Shown: in pieces, positions 49,011 through 57,218 of the stretch
How positions within the stretch are numbered: the stretch's first letter is position 1
Layout of the letters: every line of letters begins with the position of its first letter
Notes under the pieces: model-generated
What the model was told of the DNA's origin: nothing
The model's database searches: none
Seen by the model: the letters and a program-made list of their open reading frames with translations, nothing else
Program-made: the position numbers and the translations under genes
Assembly: GCF_947495145.1 (NCBI RefSeq)
Contig: NZ_CANLXP010000005.1
Span: forward strand, 117,673-181,672
Origin: an uncultured Arthrobacter sp.
GTDB taxonomy: Bacteria > Actinomycetota > Actinomycetes > Actinomycetales > Micrococcaceae
Length of the DNA: 64,000 nucleotides
Reading direction: 5' to 3'

Positions 49011-49170
49011 ACGTACCTCGCCTCCACCTCGAGTATGGTCTGCTCCCGGGCCGCTGAACTGGTGCGAGTCAACGGATAGGAAGCAGCCTTGCCTTTCTGA
49101 CACTAAGCCCTGCGCGGCAAATCCGCTAGGACGCTATGCCAAGCCGTTATCAGGGAAGTGAAAACAGCAG

Positions 49171-49195
49171 CGGCCCCGCAGAATCTGCGGAGCCA
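49171..49195 (-). terminator. Candidate panD terminator
   Basis: On the minus strand GGCTCCGCAGATTCTGCGGGGCC forms a stem (CCGCAG/CTGCGG core) with TGTTTTC some bases later. It lies about 30 bases after the panD stop. The 49011-49223 gap otherwise holds no feature that I can support. Confidence 0.5.
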
Positions 49196-49223
49196 CCAGG
49201 AGGTTTGGAGTGTACCTGCCAGA

Positions 49224-49652
49224 CTAGAGCAGTGCCGCGTTGTTCAGCGCAAACGGGGGACGCTGCAGGCCCTCGGTCAGGCCCTCGGCGGGATCATTGC
49301 CGAGTTCGATGATCTGATTCGCGGCGTTGACGTGGACGATGGTGGGCACGTAGGAGTGCGCCTTTTCCGTGGTCATGGCCGCGTATGTGATGAGGATGAC
49401 CGTGTCACCCTGATGCACAAGATGCGCTGCGGGCCCGTTGATGCCAAGCACGCCGGAACCACGCTCGCCTGCGATGGTGTAGGTTTCCAGGCGCGCACCG
49501 TTGGTGACGTCCACGATGGAGACCATCTCGCCTGGCAGGATGTCTGCGGCTTCCAGCAGGTCCAGGTCAACAGTCACTGAGCCCACGTAGTGAAGGTCCG
49601 CGTGGGTCACCGTTGCGCGGTGGATCTTGGACTTGAACATTGTGCGATTCAT
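49224..49652 (-). CDS. panD: Aspartate 1-decarboxylase
   Basis: A 142-aa pyruvoyl enzyme. [36 protein letters not shown] holds the self-cleavage site Gly24-Ser25; [37 protein letters not shown] is the conserved core. It makes beta-alanine for pantothenate and coenzyme A. The start is ATG 49652; the ORF-track extension to 49754 overlaps the LysR gene end and is not needed. TAGACT lies seven bases upstream, so it is probably leaderless. No other pantothenate gene adjoins it. Confidence 0.95.
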   Translation of the reverse strand: MNRTMFKSKIHRATVTHADLHYVGSVTVDLDLLEAADILPGEMVSIVDVTNGARLETYTIAGERGSGVLGINGPAAHLVHQGDTVILITYAAMTTEKAHSYVPTIVHVNAANQIIELGNDPAEGLTEGLQRPPFALNNAALL

Positions 49653-49659
49653 CGCGTCA

Positions 49660-49665
49660 AGTCTA
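49660..49665 (-). promoter_or_regulatory. -10 hexamer of a leaderless promoter (panD)
   Basis: TAGACT on the minus strand is followed by TGACGCG and the ATG at 49652, with no ribosome site. Confidence 0.55.
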
Positions 49666-49725
49666 CGCTGGCCCCCGCCCGCCTGCCATGTGGGGTTGCC
49701 CACGCCGTGAGGCGACCGGTGTGCC

Positions 49726-50604
49726 TCAAGAGTCCGTCGACTTCCGCAGCGCACGGCCGAGGATCGCGGTGCTGAGCGTTTCGACGAGTTCCTGGTTTGC
49801 CAGCGGGTTGCTCAACAGCGTGAAGTCAACGTCCCCCAACGGCGGCAGGTCAAACCGGTTGGTCACCTGCACCAGGTCGTCCGGGATCAGGGACTGGGGG
49901 AAGACGGCAAGGCCGATGCCGGCACGAGCGGCCGCCAGTACGCCATTGATCTCCCGGGTATTGCACGTGATCCGCCACGTCCTGCCGGCTTTTTCAAGTG
50001 CCTCGATCGCCATCTGCCGGCTGAGGCTGGGCGCCTGGTAGGCGATCAGCGGGACGGGTGCGCCGTCGTCGAGCGTGGTCTTGCTGTGGCCGGCCCACAC
50101 CAGCCGGTCACGCTGCACCAGCGTGCCCTCTCCGGTTCCGGCCATGTACTTGATGAGGATCAGATCCAGTTGGCCGGCGCGCAGGCGGCGCAGCAGCGGT
50201 GGGCTCTGAGACACCGTCAGCTCAAGATTGATCTGCGGGTAGAGCTGCCGGAAGTGTCGGAGGATGCGGGGCAGCTGCGTAATGGCGAGGTCATCGGCAA
50301 CGCCGAACCGCAACCGTCCACGCATGGCCGAGCCGGAGAAATAGGCGAGCGCCTGCTCCTGGGCCGCGAGGATCGTGCGGGCGAATCCAGCCATCGCGTC
50401 ACCGTTGTCGGTGAGCCGGACCTCCCGCGTATCGCGGGCAATGAGCATCCTGCCCGCAGCCTTTTCCAGTTTCCGGACATGCTGGCTGACGGTTGGCTGG
50501 CTCAATCCCAGCCGGGCGGCGGCGCCGGTGAAACTACGCGTTTCAGCGACCGCGAGGAAGGACTTCAGTTGAAGGGAGTCATACACGGCGAGCCTTTCTG
50601 GCAC
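49726..50604 (-). CDS. LysR family transcriptional regulator
   Basis: A 292-aa LysR regulator. The helix-turn-helix is [45 protein letters not shown], followed by an effector domain beginning [26 protein letters not shown] 50604 and GTG 50586 are both possible starts; the second has AAAGG seven bases before. It is divergent from an MFS gene, a frequent regulator-target layout. The intergenic region 50605-50752 is AT-rich and holds ATTACGTTACTCAAT (50632-50646), an ATT-N9-AAT pattern that could be a LysR site. Confidence 0.92.
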   Translation of the reverse strand: MPERLAVYDSLQLKSFLAVAETRSFTGAAARLGLSQPTVSQHVRKLEKAAGRMLIARDTREVRLTDNGDAMAGFARTILAAQEQALAYFSGSAMRGRLRFGVADDLAITQLPRILRHFRQLYPQINLELTVSQSPPLLRRLRAGQLDLILIKYMAGTGEGTLVQRDRLVWAGHSKTTLDDGAPVPLIAYQAPSLSRQMAIEALEKAGRTWRITCNTREINGVLAAARAGIGLAVFPQSLIPDDLVQVTNRFDLPPLGDVDFTLLSNPLANQELVETLSTAILGRALRKSTDS

Positions 50605-50752
50605 TCATCCTGATGAGTCGCGACGTGAGTTATTACGTTACTCAATAGTACTTATAAGGTTGATCACCGTTCCTAATGCACCCGATGCTGGCTAGCGTGG
50701 AAAAGGTCCTCAACCGCGTCGATTCGTACCCGCACTCACCAGGAAAGTTCCC

Positions 50753-52105
50753 TTGGCACCCCCACCGCCCTCCGCACCGGCCGGAGATCCCACACTCACC
50801 GCACCGATTCCTGTCCTCACCGCCCGTCCCGCCTGGCGCGACACGTTCATCTCCCTTCGCATCCCAAACTTTCGACTGTTTGCGATCTCCCACCTGATCG
50901 CCGTCGTCGCTGTCTGGATGCAGCGCATCGCCCAGGACTGGATGGTCCTGCAGCTGTCAGGATCAGTTGCAGCGGTCGGTGTGACTGTCGCGCTGCAGTT
51001 TGCGCCCATGCTCATTCTTGGGCCCTTGGGAGGAGTGGTGGCCGACCGCTATTCGAAGCGCACGCTCCTCATCATTTCGCAGAGCGTCGCCGCGCTTATG
51101 GCTGCAACCATGGCTATACTCGCGCTCTCCGGACTGATTCAGGTGTGGCACGTCTACCTCATCGCCTTTGTGCTGGGCCTGGTCACGGTGGTGGACGCGC
51201 CCGCGCGGCAGGTCTTCGTGAACGACCTCGTGGGGCCCACCTACCTGCGTAACGCCATCAGCCTCAATTCGTCGATTTTCCAGCTCGGCGCCATGGTGGG
51301 CCCTGCGGTCAGCGGTTTGCTGATTGTCGCCGTCGGAGGCGGGTGGGCCTTTGCGATCAATGCGATTGCGTGCGGCTACACCGTGCTCACGCTGTGCCGC
51401 CTGCGTACGGACCAGCTCAACGCAACGGCGCCGGCACCACGCACCAAGGGGCAGCTTCGCGCCGGCGCACGCTACCTCCTCAACAAGCCGGCAATCTTCT
51501 GGGCCACCGTCTCCGCTGCCTTCGTGGCCGTCTTCGCCCTGAGCACGCCGGTGCTTCTGGCAGCATTCGCGGACAGTGTCTTCGAATCGGGTGCAGGCGG
51601 CTACGGCCTGCTCAACACTGCGCTCGCAACCGGCTCATTGGTCGGCGCCCTCGCATCCACCCGCCGCACCAAGCTGCGGCTGCGCGGGGTGCTCGGAGGC
51701 ATGAGCGCCTTCGGTGGATTCATGGTGCTTGCCGCATATGTGCCCAGTCAGTTGGTGTTCACCGTGCTGATGTTCTTCGCGGGCATTGGGTGTCTCTGGT
51801 TCGTCACCGGAGCCAACCAGCTGGTCCAGACCTCAACGAACCTGGCGATCCGCGGACGCGTGATGAGCCTGTACATGATGGTGCTCATCGGCGGTCAGGC
51901 ACTCGGCGGTCCCATGGTCGGGTGGCTCGCCGAAAACATCGGTGCGCAGCCCACCATGGTGATTGCCGGAGGGGTTCCGGTTCTGGCAGCCGGAGGAATC
52001 GCCGTCGTGCTTGCCCGCCGCGGCCAGCTGACTCTCCGCTTCCGCTGGACACCTGCACCCGATGAACGACGCCGGTTGGTCGCCATAGTGCCGAAGGTTT
52101 CATAG
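50753..52105 (+). CDS. MFS transporter
   Basis: A 450-aa major facilitator protein with about 12 membrane helices. The loop LGPLGGVVADRYSKRTLLI (about 85-104) is the typical MFS 2-3 motif, and it looks like the EntS/DHA3 type of drug or siderophore exporter. The start is TTG 50753 with AGGAAAG five bases upstream. It is divergent from a LysR regulator that probably controls it. The substrate is unknown. Confidence 0.9.
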   Translation: MAPPPPSAPAGDPTLTAPIPVLTARPAWRDTFISLRIPNFRLFAISHLIAVVAVWMQRIAQDWMVLQLSGSVAAVGVTVALQFAPMLILGPLGGVVADRYSKRTLLIISQSVAALMAATMAILALSGLIQVWHVYLIAFVLGLVTVVDAPARQVFVNDLVGPTYLRNAISLNSSIFQLGAMVGPAVSGLLIVAVGGGWAFAINAIACGYTVLTLCRLRTDQLNATAPAPRTKGQLRAGARYLLNKPAIFWATVSAAFVAVFALSTPVLLAAFADSVFESGAGGYGLLNTALATGSLVGALASTRRTKLRLRGVLGGMSAFGGFMVLAAYVPSQLVFTVLMFFAGIGCLWFVTGANQLVQTSTNLAIRGRVMSLYMMVLIGGQALGGPMVGWLAENIGAQPTMVIAGGVPVLAAGGIAVVLARRGQLTLRFRWTPAPDERRRLVAIVPKVS

Positions 52106-52158
52106 CGGGACGGGTTGCTGCTTCCGCAAGGAGAGCTCAGCTGTGAATAGAAGCAGTA

Positions 52159-52164
52159 GATAAT
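52159..52164 (+). promoter_or_regulatory. -10 hexamer of a leaderless promoter (ynfA)
   Basis: GATAAT is followed by GGGACC and the ATG at 52171. No ribosome site is present. Confidence 0.5.
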
Positions 52165-52170
52165 GGGACC

Positions 52171-52509
52171 ATGAATGTAATTCTCGTCATTGTCCTCTTC
52201 GCAGTCGCAGCAGTGGCCGAAATCGGCGGCGCTTGGCTCGTCTGGCAGAGCATGCGGGAAGGCCAGCCGTGGTGGTGGGCAGGGTTGGGTGTCATGGCAC
52301 TCGGAGCCTACGGATTTGTGGCGACGCTGCAGCCGGACGCTCACTTCGGCCGGATCTTGGCGGCGTACGGGGGCGTCTTCGTTGTGGGGTCGCTGCTCTG
52401 GGGAATGGCTCTCGACGGTTTCCGCCCCGACCGCTGGGATCTGATCGGGAGCGCCGCCTGCCTGGTTGGCGTTGCCGTGATCATGTTCGGGCCGCGCTCT
52501 GCGAGCTGA
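52171..52509 (+). CDS. ynfA: YnfA family (UPF0060) small membrane protein
   Basis: A 112-aa protein with four membrane helices. [66 protein letters not shown] is close to the YnfA consensus. The family resembles small multidrug-resistance transporters, but its substrate is unsettled. The length fits the family. It is probably leaderless. Confidence 0.92.
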   Translation: MNVILVIVLFAVAAVAEIGGAWLVWQSMREGQPWWWAGLGVMALGAYGFVATLQPDAHFGRILAAYGGVFVVGSLLWGMALDGFRPDRWDLIGSAACLVGVAVIMFGPRSAS

Positions 52510-52534
52510 ACGGGTTTGCTCTGCGCAACAGGTG

Positions 52535-52608
52535 TGGAGCGGGCGACGGGAATCGAACCCGCGTATCGAGCTTGGGAAGCTAGCGCTCTACCATTGAGCT
52601 ACGCCCGC
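52535..52608 (-). tRNA. tRNA-Gly (anticodon CCC), CCA encoded
   Basis: The minus strand folds as a 71-base tRNA plus encoded CCA: acceptor GCGGGCG/CGCCCGC, D arm GCTC-AATGGTA-GAGC, anticodon loop TTCCCAA (CCC), T arm GCGGG-TTCGATT-CCCGT and discriminator T. The anticodon stem CTAGC/GCTCG has a U-C mismatch at 28-42. It reads GGG codons. Confidence 0.93.
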
Positions 52609-52712
52609 ATGCGGTCGAAACCGCTTCATAAACACTACAACATACGCGGGGTGCGCCGGTGACACTTCCCGGCCAGCGACCCCGGTGGCGTGAACCTCAG
52701 TGAGGGCCCTCT

Positions 52713-53006
52713 TCAAGAGCCCTCTTCGGGTTTATCCTCGCGCTGGCCGGTTGAAGCGTTCTTGACCCGTTCCACCAACTCCTTCCAGGGGCCCTGGACC
52801 GCGCTTTCGGCGACCGTCACCTCGCGGTAGCCAACGGCGATGTGATAGACGTAGCGGTCGCGTTGCGTTTCCTCGGAGCCGCCGGGATCCGCCTGATCGA
52901 GAAGCGGCAGCCAGCGTTCCTCCGCCTCGGTGGAGCTCACGTCCACACTCCAGGTACGGGTCAACCCAGCGAACCCCCCGGAGCGCGACACCTCAATGCG
53001 CGTCAC
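52713..53006 (-). CDS. Emfourin-like protealysin inhibitor
   Basis: A 97-aa protein: MTRIEVSRSGGFAGLTRTWSVDV ... DRYVYHIAVGYREVTVAESAVQGPWKELVERV. The RSGGFAG start and the strand pattern fit emfourin, the inhibitor encoded next to protealysin-like M4 peptidases. It overlaps the peptidase gene by four bases (ATGA), so enzyme and inhibitor are made together. It would bind the active site in the cytosol and protect the cell. The last 15 residues are polar. Confidence 0.85.
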   Translation of the reverse strand: MTRIEVSRSGGFAGLTRTWSVDVSSTEAEERWLPLLDQADPGGSEETQRDRYVYHIAVGYREVTVAESAVQGPWKELVERVKNASTGQREDKPEEGS

Positions 53007-54067
53007 AGCACGCCCACCTCCCGCCAGGCGTAGCCGACCGACTCTGCCTCCGGGGATCCTGCCCCGAACCGCGCCTCCGCGGCATCGACGGTCACTGAAG
53101 CGAACAACGCGAAGTCGCAGTCGACGGGGACGCGGCCGCCGGTGGCGGCGTCATACCAGATCTGGCCAGCGCGCTCCCAGGCGTTCCCGCCGAGCCGCAT
53201 GGCGGCAATGTAGAAGGCGTGATTCGGGATGCCGGAGTTGATGTGTACGCCGCCGTTGTCCGAGGTCGTGTCGACGTAATCCGCCATAGTGGCGGGCTGT
53301 GGATCCTTGCCGAGGACGTCGTCGTCGTACGCGGTTCCGGGAGCCTTCAGCGAACGCAGCGCGCGCCCCTCCACCTGCTCGGTGAAGAGGCCTTCGCCTA
53401 CCAGCCAACTGGCGGCGTCCGCCGACTGGCCGCGCTCGCGCTGCTCAACCAGTACACCGAATACATCCGAGAGCGATTCATTGAGCGCGCCCGACTGGCC
53501 CTGATACCGCAGGTTTGAGGAGTACTGGGTGAAGCCATGCGCAAGCTCGTGGCCGATCACCGCGAGGGACGCCGTGAAGCGCCCGAAGATTTCCCCGTCA
53601 CCGTCACCGAACACCATCCGGGAACCGTCCCAGAACGCATTGTCATACTCCCGGCCATAGTGAACCGTAGCGTTCAGCGGCAGGCCGGCATTGTCAATCG
53701 ATGACCTGCCGTACACCTCCTGGAAGAGCTCATAAGTTGCTCCGAGGCCCGCATACGCTTCATCCACCGCCACATCGCCAGTAGGCGGGTCACCCTCACG
53801 GCGGACCGGCTCTCCCGGCAGGGACTCGCTGCCGCCGGCGTCGGAAATGGTTCGGCGCAGCGCCAGCACGACGGCGGTTCCGGCCCCGCGCGACGGATCC
53901 CGGGGAGCGTCGGCGCGTGCGCTGTGGATCGGCTCCAGCTGCACAAGCGCACGCTGTGCCGCAGCGGCGGCATGCTGGTGTTCCGGAGCCTGGAGACTGG
54001 CCAGCCTGGCCAGGAGATAGGGCGGAACAATACTGCAACGAATATGGGCGGATGTGGGTGCGGTCAT
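53003..54067 (-). CDS. M4 family metallopeptidase, protealysin type
   Basis: A 354-aa thermolysin-family peptidase. The zinc motif is VIGHELAHGFTQYSS (HELAH 173-177), the third ligand is in GALNESLSDVFG (196-201), and a catalytic His region follows near HINSGIPNHAFYIAA. The short propeptide holds IVPPYLLARLA, the protealysin PPSL-like segment, and no signal peptide is seen, so it may be cytosolic or exported by an unknown route. GAGGAGG precedes the ATG. It is coupled to an emfourin-like inhibitor. Confidence 0.92.
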   Translation of the reverse strand: MTAPTSAHIRCSIVPPYLLARLASLQAPEHQHAAAAAQRALVQLEPIHSARADAPRDPSRGAGTAVVLALRRTISDAGGSESLPGEPVRREGDPPTGDVAVDEAYAGLGATYELFQEVYGRSSIDNAGLPLNATVHYGREYDNAFWDGSRMVFGDGDGEIFGRFTASLAVIGHELAHGFTQYSSNLRYQGQSGALNESLSDVFGVLVEQRERGQSADAASWLVGEGLFTEQVEGRALRSLKAPGTAYDDDVLGKDPQPATMADYVDTTSDNGGVHINSGIPNHAFYIAAMRLGGNAWERAGQIWYDAATGGRVPVDCDFALFASVTVDAAEARFGAGSPEAESVGYAWREVGVL

Positions 54068-54131
54068 GCGGCCTCCTCGGGTTCCTCCAACCTAGCGGCC
54101 GCCCCTGACAGTCTTCAATGGTTCGAAGAAC

Positions 54132-54137
54132 TACGCT
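54132..54137 (+). promoter_or_regulatory. -10 hexamer of a leaderless promoter (kynA)
   Basis: TACGCT is followed by GAGTCA and the ATG at 54144, with no ribosome site. Confidence 0.5.
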
Positions 54138-54143
54138 GAGTCA

Positions 54144-54998
54144 ATGAGCGTGGAGCGGAACACCCGGAACCTTGAAGCAGGCATCGAGAAGGACTTCTCG
54201 GGGAAGATGAGCTACGGGTCCTACCTCGCGCTGGATGCAATTCTGTCCGCACAGCACCCGGTGAGCAGGCCCGAACACCATGACGAGATGCTGTTCATCA
54301 TCCAGCACCAGACTTCCGAGCTCTGGCTGAAGCTTGTCCTGCACGAGCTGAGTTCGGTACGCAAGCACCTGCGGGCCGACGATCTCCGGGCGGCCATGAA
54401 GGGCATAGCCCGGATCAAGCACATCCAGCGTTCGCTGACCGAACAGTGGTCGGTTCTGGCGACGCTCACGCCGTCGGAGTATGCGGAGTTCCGCGGGGCC
54501 CTTCAGGCGGCCAGCGGCTTCCAGTCCTACCAGTACCGCGCCGTCGAATTCCTGTTGGGCAACAAGAACGCGGGCATGCTGCAGGTTTTCGAGAGTGACG
54601 AGCAGGCCTTCGAGCTCCTGTCCAGGTTGCTGCAGGAAACCAGCATCTACGACGAATTCATCGCCTACCTCTCGCGGCGCGGCTACGGCATTCCGGCGGA
54701 ACTGCTTGAGCGGGACGTCACACGCGCCCACGAGTTCAGCCCCGGACTGGTCCAGGTCTACAAGGAGGTGTACGAGGATGCGGCCGGGCACTGGGATGTC
54801 TATGAAGCGTGTGAAGAGCTCGTGGACCTGGAGGACAATTTCCAGCTGTGGCGGTTTCGGCACCTGAAGACCGTGGGACGGACCATCGGCCACAAGACCG
54901 GAACCGGAGGGTCGAGCGGCGTCGGGTTCCTGCAGAAGGCACTTGAGCTGACGTTCTTTCCCGAGCTTTTCGCAGTGAGGACCGAGATCGGGCGCTGA
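54144..54998 (+). CDS. kynA: Tryptophan 2,3-dioxygenase
   Basis: A 284-aa heme enzyme that opens the indole ring of tryptophan to N-formylkynurenine. MSYGSYLALDAILSAQHPVSRPEHHDEMLFIIQHQTSELWLKLVLHEL is the conserved N-terminal region with substrate-binding His; SGFQSYQYRAVEFLLGNKN and GTGGSSGVGFLQKAL are further marks. No kynureninase or formamidase gene lies in the window, so the rest of the pathway must be elsewhere. It is probably leaderless, divergent from the M4 peptidase. Confidence 0.94.
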   Translation: MSVERNTRNLEAGIEKDFSGKMSYGSYLALDAILSAQHPVSRPEHHDEMLFIIQHQTSELWLKLVLHELSSVRKHLRADDLRAAMKGIARIKHIQRSLTEQWSVLATLTPSEYAEFRGALQAASGFQSYQYRAVEFLLGNKNAGMLQVFESDEQAFELLSRLLQETSIYDEFIAYLSRRGYGIPAELLERDVTRAHEFSPGLVQVYKEVYEDAAGHWDVYEACEELVDLEDNFQLWRFRHLKTVGRTIGHKTGTGGSSGVGFLQKALELTFFPELFAVRTEIGR

Positions 54999-55030
54999 CG
55001 CCCGATGAATTGGGTATCAACTCTGTACGG

Positions 55031-55036
55031 TATTTT
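55031..55036 (+). promoter_or_regulatory. -10 hexamer of a leaderless promoter (dcd)
   Basis: TATTTT is followed by TAGACG and the GTG at 55043. There is no ribosome site. Confidence 0.55.
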
Positions 55037-55042
55037 TAGACG

Positions 55043-55639
55043 GTGCTGATCTCAGACCGCGACATCCGAACCGAAATTGCCGCCGAGCGCATTCTCCTCG
55101 ACCCCTATGATCCCGCGATGGTCCAGCCATCGAGCGTGGACGTGCGCATCGACCGGTTCTTCCGGCTCTTCGACAACCACAAGTACGCGCACATCGACCC
55201 GGCCGAGAACCAGCCGGACCTCACGCGGCTGGTGGAGGTGGCCCCGGACGAGCCGTTCATCCTGCACCCGGGGGAGTTCGTCCTCGGCTCCACGTACGAA
55301 ATGGTCACACTTCCGGACGACATTGCCGCACGCCTGGAGGGTAAGTCCTCGCTGGGACGTCTGGGCCTCCTCACCCACTCGACGGCGGGCTTCATTGATC
55401 CCGGCTTCTCCGGCCACGTCACGCTCGAGCTCTCCAATATGGCAACGTTGCCGATCAAGCTCTGGCCCGGCTCCAAGATCGGCCAGCTCTGCTTCTTCAA
55501 GCTCACCTCGCCTGCGGAGCATTCGTATGGTTCCGGCCAGTACGGGAACCGCTATCAGGGTCAGCGGGGCCCGACGGCGTCGCGAAGCCACCTGAACTTC
55601 CACCGCACCGAAATCGTCGAGGGCTCACCCTCCCGCTGA
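55043..55639 (+). CDS. dcd: dCTP deaminase
   Basis: A 198-aa protein of the dUTPase fold. [26 protein letters not shown] and [36 protein letters not shown] hold the nucleotide-binding and catalytic residues, and [18 protein letters not shown] is the C-terminal lid. The first stretch with HIDP resembles the mycobacterial bifunctional enzyme that deaminates dCTP and then hydrolyses dUTP. It supplies dUMP for thymidylate synthesis. The start is GTG, probably leaderless. Confidence 0.95.
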   Translation: MLISDRDIRTEIAAERILLDPYDPAMVQPSSVDVRIDRFFRLFDNHKYAHIDPAENQPDLTRLVEVAPDEPFILHPGEFVLGSTYEMVTLPDDIAARLEGKSSLGRLGLLTHSTAGFIDPGFSGHVTLELSNMATLPIKLWPGSKIGQLCFFKLTSPAEHSYGSGQYGNRYQGQRGPTASRSHLNFHRTEIVEGSPSR

Positions 55640-55689
55640 GCCGGCCAGCTCCGTGGGCGTTCAGAGGTCAGCGGAAGAGTTGGCCGGAG

Positions 55690-57039
55690 TTAAGGAGCGG
55701 GTACGACGGCGCGGCTCACCTTCGCGGGCGGCTTCACCGGAAGCAGCACCAGCAGGCCGGCCAGCAGCACCACGAGTATCCCGATAATGCCGAACCGCTG
55801 TTCTCCGAACACGCCGATGAAAAGCGAGAACAGCGCCGGAGCGAGGAAGCTGACAGCCCGGCCGGTCGTCGCGTAGAGCCCGAACATTTCACCCTCCTCG
55901 CCCTGCGGTGAGAGACGTGCCAGATACGCCCGCGAGGATGCCTGCGCCGGACCCACGAACAGGGTCAGCAGGAGCCCGAAAATCCAGAACGTTGTGTCGC
56001 CGCTCCAGCTCAAGCCGAAGATCCGCTGATCTGCCGCGCCAAGCACCATGACAGCGGTGCCGGCCACCAGCAGGCCGATCAGCGACACGATGATGACAAG
56101 CTTCGGCCCAACCCGGTCATCAAAATAGCCGCCGATCACGGCGCCGATCGCAGCGATGACGTTGCCCACGATGGCGAACAGGATCACCTCGCTGAGTTCG
56201 AAGCCGAAGGTCCCCGCCGCGATAATCCCGCCGAAGGTGAACACTGCCGCCAATCCGTCGCGGAAGATGGCGCTCGCAAGCAGGAAGAAAATGGTGTGGG
56301 GGCTGGTCCGGTAGATGGCCTTGATACGACGGAAGAGCAAGCCGTAGGACGCGAGGAAGCTCAGGCGGTCGGCATTGCGTTGCGGTGGTACCTCGGGCAC
56401 CGCGAACATCACCGGGAGTGCGAATGCCAGGAACCAGAGCGCGGAGAAGACGGCAACCAGCCGGATGTTCAAGGCGCCCTCAGTGTTTGATCCGAACCAG
56501 TCGAAGATAGGCTGCACAAAGGCGATCAGGACGATCACGAGGGCCACAATGCCACCCACGTAGCCCATGGCCCACCCGAATCCGCTGACGCGGCCAACGC
56601 TGGCCGGGGTCGAGATCTGCGCGAGCATCGCGTTGTAGTTCACGCCGGCAAACTCGAAGAAGATGTTCGCCGCAGCTATGAGCGCAACCCCGAGAATCAG
56701 CAGTTCCGGACGTGGGAACACGAAGAAGCACAGAGCAGTCAGGACGGCTACAGCGAGACTGTTCACCCCCAGCCAGAGCTTCCGGCGTCCGCCGACGTCC
56801 GAGCGCTGACCCGTTACCGGCGCAAGGAGCGCGATAAGGAGGCCGGCAACAGCCAGGCCCCAACCAAGCACCTCGGATGCATAAGTTTCTCCGCCGAACG
56901 CATCGGAGGTCAGGTAGACCGTGAACACGAACGTGGTCATGACGGCGTTGAAGGCGGCGGACCCCCAGTCCCATGACGCCCACGCGAGTACGGGTTTCGA
57001 AAGGAGGCGTCCGGGAGGCTGGGGGTAATCCGTGCTCAT
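55690..57039 (-). CDS. MFS transporter, UMF1/Atg22-like
   Basis: A 449-aa protein with about 12 membrane helices. VLAWASWDWGSAAFNAVMTTFVFTVYLTSDAF at the N-terminus and GPAQASSRAYLARLSPQGEEGEMFGLYATTGRAVSFLAPALF near the C-terminal third are hallmarks of the UMF1 (Atg22-related) MFS group. I place the start at ATG 57039 because TAGCAT lies seven bases upstream and would begin transcription at about that point, which excludes the longer ORF-track form. The substrate is unknown. Confidence 0.9.
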   Translation of the reverse strand: MSTDYPQPPGRLLSKPVLAWASWDWGSAAFNAVMTTFVFTVYLTSDAFGGETYASEVLGWGLAVAGLLIALLAPVTGQRSDVGGRRKLWLGVNSLAVAVLTALCFFVFPRPELLILGVALIAAANIFFEFAGVNYNAMLAQISTPASVGRVSGFGWAMGYVGGIVALVIVLIAFVQPIFDWFGSNTEGALNIRLVAVFSALWFLAFALPVMFAVPEVPPQRNADRLSFLASYGLLFRRIKAIYRTSPHTIFFLLASAIFRDGLAAVFTFGGIIAAGTFGFELSEVILFAIVGNVIAAIGAVIGGYFDDRVGPKLVIIVSLIGLLVAGTAVMVLGAADQRIFGLSWSGDTTFWIFGLLLTLFVGPAQASSRAYLARLSPQGEEGEMFGLYATTGRAVSFLAPALFSLFIGVFGEQRFGIIGILVVLLAGLLVLLPVKPPAKVSRAVVPAP

Positions 57040-57046
57040 AGGCTGC

Positions 57047-57052
57047 ATGCTA
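57047..57052 (-). promoter_or_regulatory. -10 hexamer of a leaderless promoter (UMF1-like MFS)
   Basis: TAGCAT on the minus strand is followed by GCAGCCT and the ATG at 57039. Confidence 0.45.
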
Positions 57053-57154
57053 TCCGGTGCGGGGGTACAACTGGTTCCGGGTCTCAACTTATTCCCCGAA
57101 CCGCTGTCTTGTGCGCTGGGCGGAACCGGGCGAAGGGTCAGTGTATGCCACGGG

Positions 57155-57160
57155 TAGAAT
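57155..57160 (+). promoter_or_regulatory. -10 hexamer of the mrp operon promoter
   Basis: TAGAAT lies 59 bases before mrpA and exactly six bases before the ATG of a seven-codon reading frame (57167-57187). Confidence 0.5.
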
Positions 57161-57166
57161 GGACTT

Positions 57167-57187
57167 ATGCCCTTGACCGTCAGCTGA
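57167..57187 (+). other. Possible leaderless micro-ORF upstream of mrpA
   Basis: ATGCCCTTGACCGTCAGCTGA would encode MPLTVS. It has the same -10 to start-codon spacing as the leaderless genes of the window and ends 31 bases before the mrpA start. A direct repeat gaccgtc flanks its stop codon. Translation is not proven. Confidence 0.3.
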
Positions 57188-57218
57188 CCGTCTCAATCCG
57201 AGAGATCAGGAGATCATC

